From NCBI GenBank assembly GCA_037367355.1, contig CM074700.1, positions 2,976,001 through 3,040,000 on the forward strand: a DNA stretch of 64,000 nt, written 5' to 3'. Below the pieces are notes generated by a model that was not told the DNA's origin, ran no database searches, and worked only from the letters and a program-made list of their open reading frames with translations. Below, in pieces: positions 57,165 to 64,000 of this stretch (within the stretch, counting starts at the first letter, position 1; every line of letters begins with the position of its first letter). A program made the position numbers and the translations under genes. This stretch comes from Neoscytalidium dimidiatum (taxonomy: Eukaryota; Ascomycota; Dothideomycetes; Botryosphaeriales; Botryosphaeriaceae).

Positions 57165-60100
57165 TCACACCATGCTCTGAGCGGTTCTCAACGGCCTCGC
57201 CCTGCGAATGCCCGGGCGCTGCGTGTAGCTCGACAAAAGCCTGCCCACGCCGCTCCGTTTCTCCGACTGCTCGTCCGACGTCAACGGGCTGTGCATTTTC
57301 TCCTCTTTCGCACCCGAGCCTGGGAGCGTTGACGCCGAACCGAGCCTGGCTCTCCTTCCCGCATCGCCGCCGGTGCCGTTCCGCTTCGGGAAGTTGATGA
57401 CGGCCTTGAAGCCGAGCTCGAGCCGGCGCGCGTTGATCAGGGCGACCACCGTGATGAACAGCGTGACGACGGCGACGCCGATGGTGCCGACGACGGGGAT
57501 CCAGTGCGGCGGGTCGCCCATGCTGAAGATGCTGACGGCGAAGCCGAGCGGGAGGAAGAAGGCGGTGATGTACGTGAACAGCCGGATGTCCTCGGCCCCG
57601 CGCAGGTTCAGGTCGTCGCGCACGCGGTCGAGCCGGTCCGTGAGCGAGGCGCTGAAGGAGCGGATGCGCGCCTGGCACCGCTCCAGCTCCTGCACCCGCT
57701 GCTGGTTCGACACCTCCAGCCTGGTGATGGCCGACCGGTACTTGCGCTCGTCGTTCTTCGTCCACCGCGGCTTCTCCGGGCCCCGGTCCTTCTCGCGCCG
57801 GCCCCAGCTGCCGATCCGCTCCAGGTTCTCGCTCAGGTCTTCCTCGAGCACCTGCAGGATGCGCTCGAGCATCGCCCACTCCTCGCGAAAGGAGAGGTAG
57901 ACGTCGCTGTCGATCCGGAAGAGGGAGATGGAGTCGGTTAGCGCGTCCGAGAGGGAGTCTGCATCGGCCGTCGACAGGGCGGGGTCGGAGTCCTTGCGGA
58001 CGCCCAGGTCCAGCTGCACTTTCGTCTTCGCCGCGTCCAGCAGGCTGTTCGCGCTCGCTGTGATGTCCTCCAGGATCCTGTCGAACAGGAGCAGCTCGAG
58101 GACCTTCCGCTGCCTCCACAGCGGCTTGTCTCGTTCCGCCTTTGGCAGCCGCTTGTCGAAGATGACATCGCGGATGCGATCCTCCAGCTCCTGGTCCGTG
58201 AGGCTCTCGCCTGGCTTGCGCTCGACGAAGTGGCACGTCCAGTAGCGGTCGAAGAAGTCCCCGATGAAGCGGAATCCCATTGCGGTGCGGTCGATCTTCT
58301 GGCCGCGGCCGGGGAAGCCGTCGATGCCGAGAGACAGCATCCCGTCGGCCTTGTCGTCCTTGTCTTTATCGACCAGCTGGTAGAATGACAGGTGGAACTC
58401 CGTCTCCCACGTGTTGAGAACGGAGGTGACGTCGTCCAGCAGGTACTTGTCGGCCTTGGCATGCCTGCCGAAGAAAGACGACATTTTCGCCTTCTCGGAG
58501 TTCGGCGATGCGAGACAGCAGAGCGTGGTGGAGCCGTTGCCGACTCTGGGCAGCCATACGAGCCTCTTCTTCGCCGAGCTGGCAGTGCGGACCGTGTTGA
58601 GGGCGTCCTTGAGTCGGTCTGTCCCCATCATCTGGATGCTGCGGCCGGGCGCGTCGTGATGGTGCTCCGAATGCGAGTGCTTGAACCCGCACCTCGACAC
58701 GTCCAGCACCGTCCCCTTCGTGCCGTCATCTTCGAACATCTTCCCGTTACCGCGCTCGTGGCAGTTGCGTATGAGGTCCCACGTCTCGCTGCCGAGCTCG
58801 GACAACGCGCGGCCGATCTTGTATCGCCCCGGGTCGAGGTCGCGTATCTCATCCCACATCTCGCTGTCCTGCGATATCGAGCGCAGCAGGTCGTAGAGGT
58901 TGAAGTTCGAGTCGATATCGAAGGACTGGTACTGGTCGAGCTGCGGGTCGAAGTCCAGGAAGTCCGGGTAGTTGTAGAGCCATTCGTCGGACGGCTCGAC
59001 GATGCTCTTGTGGTCGAAGAGGTCGTTGAACGGCATGGTCTTCTTCATCACGAAGCCGTGCTTTCTGGAATACCCGGCGTCCGGCCCGATGAAGCTGCCC
59101 GCTTCCGACCTCGCTTCGTGGGCGAACGGCTCGATGGGGTGGACGACAAGCCGGGGGTGGTTGGGGAGCGGCGGCCGGTTCTCGCCGTACCTGAGCAGGA
59201 TGTAGGGGATCTCGAAAGTTGCGTGCCAGTAGAAGTCCAGAGTACGCTTCTCCTGGACCAGTTCGGGTTCCTTGGTGGCTTCGTTGAGCTGCCCTGCGAA
59301 TAGGCCGCTTGGGGAGGAGCTGCGTAGAAGAACGTTGGAAGCAATGCTGCACACGTCTTCTATCGGCCTTTGGTTGATTTGCGATCCTTGCTTCCCCATC
59401 ATCAGTGCCAGAGCGTAGCGAAGCGGATTGTCCCACCCCGAATCCTGGTTTTCTTCGTGGTATTTCTGAGCGTCGATCGTGTTCTCCCACGATATTACTT
59501 TCTCGCCAGTCTCTGCTGCATCGAAGAACGAAGCGTTCATGTCGTGAAACATTGCTGTATCTCTCGAAAAGAAGAGGAACCGGCTTTCCCCGGACGACCG
59601 AGATACTGCGAGCATGCGCTGGCCGGACACGGGGTTCTCCGTCGCGAACCGCCTGAGGATGTGTCGGAGGGCCTCCGACGAGGAGAAATCCCTCGCGGGG
59701 CCCTCTTTCAGGAGCCCGTTCCCGACCCTGTGGGAATTCCGACGGGTCGTCGCGGCCTTGATCGTCTGCGGCTTCAGGTCCGCGCCGAACCCGAGGTCCT
59801 CCAGCGACCTGAGGGCCTTCCAGATCCAGACGTGGTCGTCCAAGCGGTACTCGCCCGTGAAGGCGCTGGACGGCCTCGGGAACATGAAGCACTTCCGCCT
59901 GTCGTGTCCGTCGAGATCCTTGAGCAACGGCTCGACGAGACTCTGCGCGTGGTCTTGGAAGTTCGGAAACGCCTCTTTGCCGTAGGCCTTCGCGTAATCT
60001 GCCGCCTTGATGATCTGGAAGGGCGTGTCGGTCAGGAGTTTCGCGCCCAGCTTCGAGGTGGACGTGGAGTCGGAAATCGGCTTCCCGGTCGCCCAGTAGT

Positions 60101-61817
60101 GCGTTTGAAAGACTCCGTCCGCCCTCTCGGCTGCTTCGAATATCCACTTGAGGTGGCCCTTGCAAGCCCTGCGTATGCGCTCAAGCACATGTAGTATGTA
60201 ACCTCTTGAATCGCAGATGCCGTGGGTCAATTTGCAAGAGCATCCGGAAACCTTGGAGATGTGGTGGCCGGTCTCGTCCCCGAAGTCTTTGAGCTGCCGA
60301 TGTACCGAAAGAAGGAATTGAAAGGCATAACTGTCGCTCGTAGTCAGACTCTGCCCACTGGAAGAAACTCGGTGAGAACTCACAAGCTCGCTGCTGTAAT
60401 TAGACGGTGCCCCGAGAAATCTCCGCAGGTCAGAGCAATCGCAGAGCAACTGTCGCGCTGCAGAGCAGAGTCCTTGCGCTGGTGTATCGGGATGCTGCAA
60501 ACCGACAGGATGTGCTCCAGATTGCGTCGCAGCGCGAAATTCTCACGTGGATCCGGCGAAAGGACGAGGTTCCTGAACGGCGTCGCGTAGAACTCTTCAT
60601 CCATGCCGAGCAGATCCGCGGCCGGAACGAGAGACGACTTCCAGGTGCTGTTTTCCGGCGCGACCTGCAATCGGAACGCCATGGTTATCTCAACCCTCCC
60701 GGTTCGGATGAACTCAGCCTCGAGCCGGTTCCGGTCCTGGATCTTGTACCACTTGTTCGGCACTTCTTCGAGCTTCTGCGGGACGCCGTTGATGAAGAGG
60801 GCCAGCACCAGGCTGGCGCTTTCCGACTTGGCTCGATACCCGAGCCGCTCCGCTCCCGGGAGAGCGGGGGCGGGCCCGTCCGGCGGCGGCAGGCCGTCGT
60901 GCTCCAGGACGAGGCTGTAGCCGTGCGGCCCAAAGGAGGTGGAATAATGCTCGGACCCGTAATTCCGGGCTTCGTTGAACTTGCTCCGCCCGTCCGTGAA
61001 ATCGAGGCGTCGGATGAGCACGTCCGTGTCTAGCATCACGTCGGGTACGACGGCGACGTGGGGCTGGCCCGGCTTCCGCTCGAACGCGTGTTGCTGGAAG
61101 ACCGTGCCGTGGCGGACGAAGTACTGCACGTCCAGCGCGAACGCGTCCGCGTCGAAAACGAAGCGCGGCCACCGATCGCGCACGAACTCCAGATGCGGCT
61201 TCGCTCCGGCGATGGCCCTCACGACCTCGGAGCTATCTTCCATGTACAGGCCGGATATGGTGCTGCCTGCATTCGTGGACAGATCGGCCAGTTCTTGAGC
61301 GCGTTCTTGGACCAGAGATGGTTCCGGGGTGTTGGGCAGATCTACGCAGAGAAAGCCCGACTTGCCTTTCCCGAGGAATCTGGAGATCTGCATGAGATTC
61401 CCGTATACATTAACGCTTGCCGTTGTGCCATCGTCCCCAAACGACGTGTACGTCTCTGCATGTTGCGCCGCAATGCCCGCTTCCGGCGGAATGGATATTC
61501 TTTCCTCCTGAGGAAAGGTATACTTTGGGGGTTGTCTTTCGGGGTAGCCTGATTATTTTAGCACAAGCCCTACATGCGCAGGAACACACACGGCTTTATA
61601 TACCTGTTAGGAAATTTTGGAAGTCCTCGCTGTGTTCATCCGGCAACTCTATAAAGAGAGTGCTGCTTCTATCTCTGGACCATTGGCTGCCAATCGGAGG
61701 AGAGTTCGCCGAACTTGCCGACAATGAGGGGGCAGACATTCGTGGCGAGACCGGGCTGCTGAACGCGCCCTCTGGGAGAGACGCGACGAAAGAGATGCTG
61801 GGAAAGTTGTGGGCCAT
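57165..61817 (-). CDS. Very large CorA-like membrane protein with non-GMN loop
   Basis: Three exons (61817-61604, 61548-60384, 60330-57165) with introns of 55 bp (61603-61549) and 53 bp (60383-60331) give 1514 residues. The C-terminal end is CorA-like: a long helical stalk (about 1230-1370), span 1 LFTYITAFFLPLGFAVSIF (about 1377-1396), a short loop FSMGDPPHW and span 2 (about 1403-1427). The usual GMN selectivity motif of CorA channels is replaced by MGD at 1397-1399. The first 1200 residues have no domain I recognise; they resemble other large fungal proteins of this class, with conserved Trp/Phe-rich blocks. Ion transport, sensing or a plain membrane anchor are all open. The break near 60384 is an intron, not a frameshift. 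Confidence 0.8.
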
Positions 61818-63285
61818 GGTGATGTGAGTTGGTGGTGGAAGGAAGAGAAGGTCAGGGAGGCTCCTGATTCCGGTTCGACCTAAAAGTCGAGGCTATTCTT
61901 CTGTTGACGAGCATATCGAGTAGTGTCTCCATCTTTTATACGTCGATTGCGAAGCTGAAGGTTACGCAAAAAGCAACTCGAGACCTCGCAGAGCCGCATG
62001 GGAGAGGCCATATGCTTTGGGAAAACCTTTCGACGCTGCATCTCAAATTCTCCGGTGGGCTTGAAGACGGACGATTCTCCGTTTTGGGGGAGAAGCGGAG
62101 GAGCGTGTTCGTATGGCAGAGGCTCTCGATAACCTATCGGGCCCACATGTTCACCGCAAGATCAGAGATGGCGCTTGGACACTAGAGGTAGGCGATGGTA
62201 GATCTCGAAGCTGAGCGTGGAGGTTTGTACCGCTCAGGAAAGGAAGCACAAGGCCCTTGCTTGTGGTAGGTCCTCTCGCTGATCGTCGCTTGACCGAAGC
62301 GTGCGGATCCTCCGCTTGTGCAATGGCAGTTTCAGTTATTCGACGTTTCAGCCGGCTTCTAGTGACATGCTAGCTTGTCGTTTACCCTTCGTGATCCTGT
62401 GGTGATTCGATGAGGAGAGATCAAACGGCGATGATCAACATGACTAGCCGACAACAGCAGAGGAGACGGACACGTCCCCAGCCCCACTGCTTTCCCCACC
62501 GCTTCAGCTGGTCTAGGCCAGCCGAGGTTTACTTTGATGCTCGAAGGAATCCATGCCAGGCAAAATTTGGCTGCTAGCAGCTGAGTCTCGAGTCGGAGAC
62601 ATTTGGGCTGAGCAAGTCGAAACTCCGTCGTCGGAGTCGGAGGGTTGGACCTTCAGGCAATGGCGGAGGTTACGCAACGGGAATCGAAGCCTGGGAAAAG
62701 GGACCGGGCCGCCCGCCCGCCGTGCGGGACTCCCGCGCCGCATGGCAGGGATGAGAAGGAAGTATCCGAGGAGAGCATGGGTGAGAGGAGAATCAGCTCG
62801 TTAAACGAAGACTTATATGGAAGACTGCTTACATGCTCTGCAGCAACACATGAACAGGCTGCACGGCAAATACGGTATGTCCCACGCGACACGTCGACTA
62901 AGCGAATTGACGTGGCACCTGCGGCAAAGTGCGGGCGATCGCCAAAGCACGTCAAGAGGAACACCTGCCCCTGGAGAAATTCGGTCGGAATGCTCATTTG
63001 GCTCTCGCGATATATACTGAGTTCCGTTCCTGACTCGTGACACGTTTGCCTCGACTCTTTTCTTTTTTCTTTTTTCTTTTTCTTCGGTACGCCCATGAAA
63101 AAGTGCATTTGATATGTACCAGGAGCTCAATGCATGCCGCATGCCCCAATTTAGTATGTACGATGAAAAATATATGAACCGTGAAGAATATCCAATCAGA
63201 AGTAAAAATGCGCGAGGCCCAAAAGGCGGGGTTACCCTAGCGGGAGCTCCAGGCATGAGGCAAACCAAAAAAAAAAAAAGCATGC
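61818..63285. other. Intergenic: CorA-like promoter and GH53 3' flank
   Basis: 1.5 kb with no supported gene. A T/C-rich tract lies at 63056-63085 and an A12 run near 63267-63278, close to the galactanase 3' end. Confidence 0.6.

Positions 63286-64000
<715 letters not shown>

Noticed and set aside
60331..60500. Frameshift or pseudogene in the CorA-like gene
   Set aside because: A 53-bp GT..AG intron restores one continuous protein.

Overview
The window is nuclear DNA of a filamentous ascomycete (Pezizomycotina; the gene set would fit a Dothideomycete, but I cannot fix genus or species). The evidence is many short spliceosomal introns (mostly 47-110 bp, GT..AG, CTAAC/CTGAC-like branch sites), moderately GC-rich coding sequence, and fungal-type genes: a CDC3-type septin, exocyst Exo70, a Pom33/TMEM33 protein, a PCL-like cyclin, a PlaA-type phospholipase A2 and a GH53 galactanase. 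I see no prokaryotic operon, CRISPR array, tRNA, rRNA or intact transposon.

Layout, left to right. 1-12.1 kb: the start of a PTEN-type lipid phosphatase (runs off the left edge), a mitochondrial PPR protein, the U6 snRNP/decapping subunit LSM4, a single-pass membrane protein with PY motifs in its tail, and a gamma-tubulin complex component. 12.8-25.9 kb: a cysteine-desulfurase-like PLP enzyme, phospholipase D and cytosolic-type phospholipase A2 in tandem on the minus strand, Exo70, and septin AspB/Cdc3. 27.0-39.1 kb: a Pom33-like ER/nuclear-envelope protein, a 5.9-kb stretch with no convincing gene, a PCL-like cyclin and a ten-exon glycogen phosphorylase. 39.9-49 kb: a YtcJ-like amidohydrolase, a drug:H+ antiporter, a peroxisomal 3-ketoacyl-CoA thiolase with an inverted pair of fatty-acid response motifs upstream, and an unknown anchored acidic protein. 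49.8-64 kb: an acyltransferase-3 membrane enzyme, a secreted flavin amine oxidase, a second MFS transporter, a 1514-residue CorA-like membrane protein, and the 3' part of a secreted GH53 endo-galactanase.

The genes are mostly independent transcription units, not a biosynthetic cluster. Loose themes are phospholipid signalling and membrane traffic (PTEN, PLD, PLA2, Exo70, septin), storage carbon and lipid use (glycogen phosphorylase, PCL cyclin, thiolase), and an accessory right end of secreted and transport proteins.

The most useful structural results are the reconstructed exon structures. PTEN and LSM4 both have a first coding exon that is only the ATG, and the septin has a 4-nt first exon. 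Two genes carry micro-exons of 13 and 15 nt. Two genes have introns that are a multiple of three and free of stops, so retention would not be obvious from the reading frame. Splice sites were assigned by eye from reading frame, GT/AG and family similarity; none has transcript support here.
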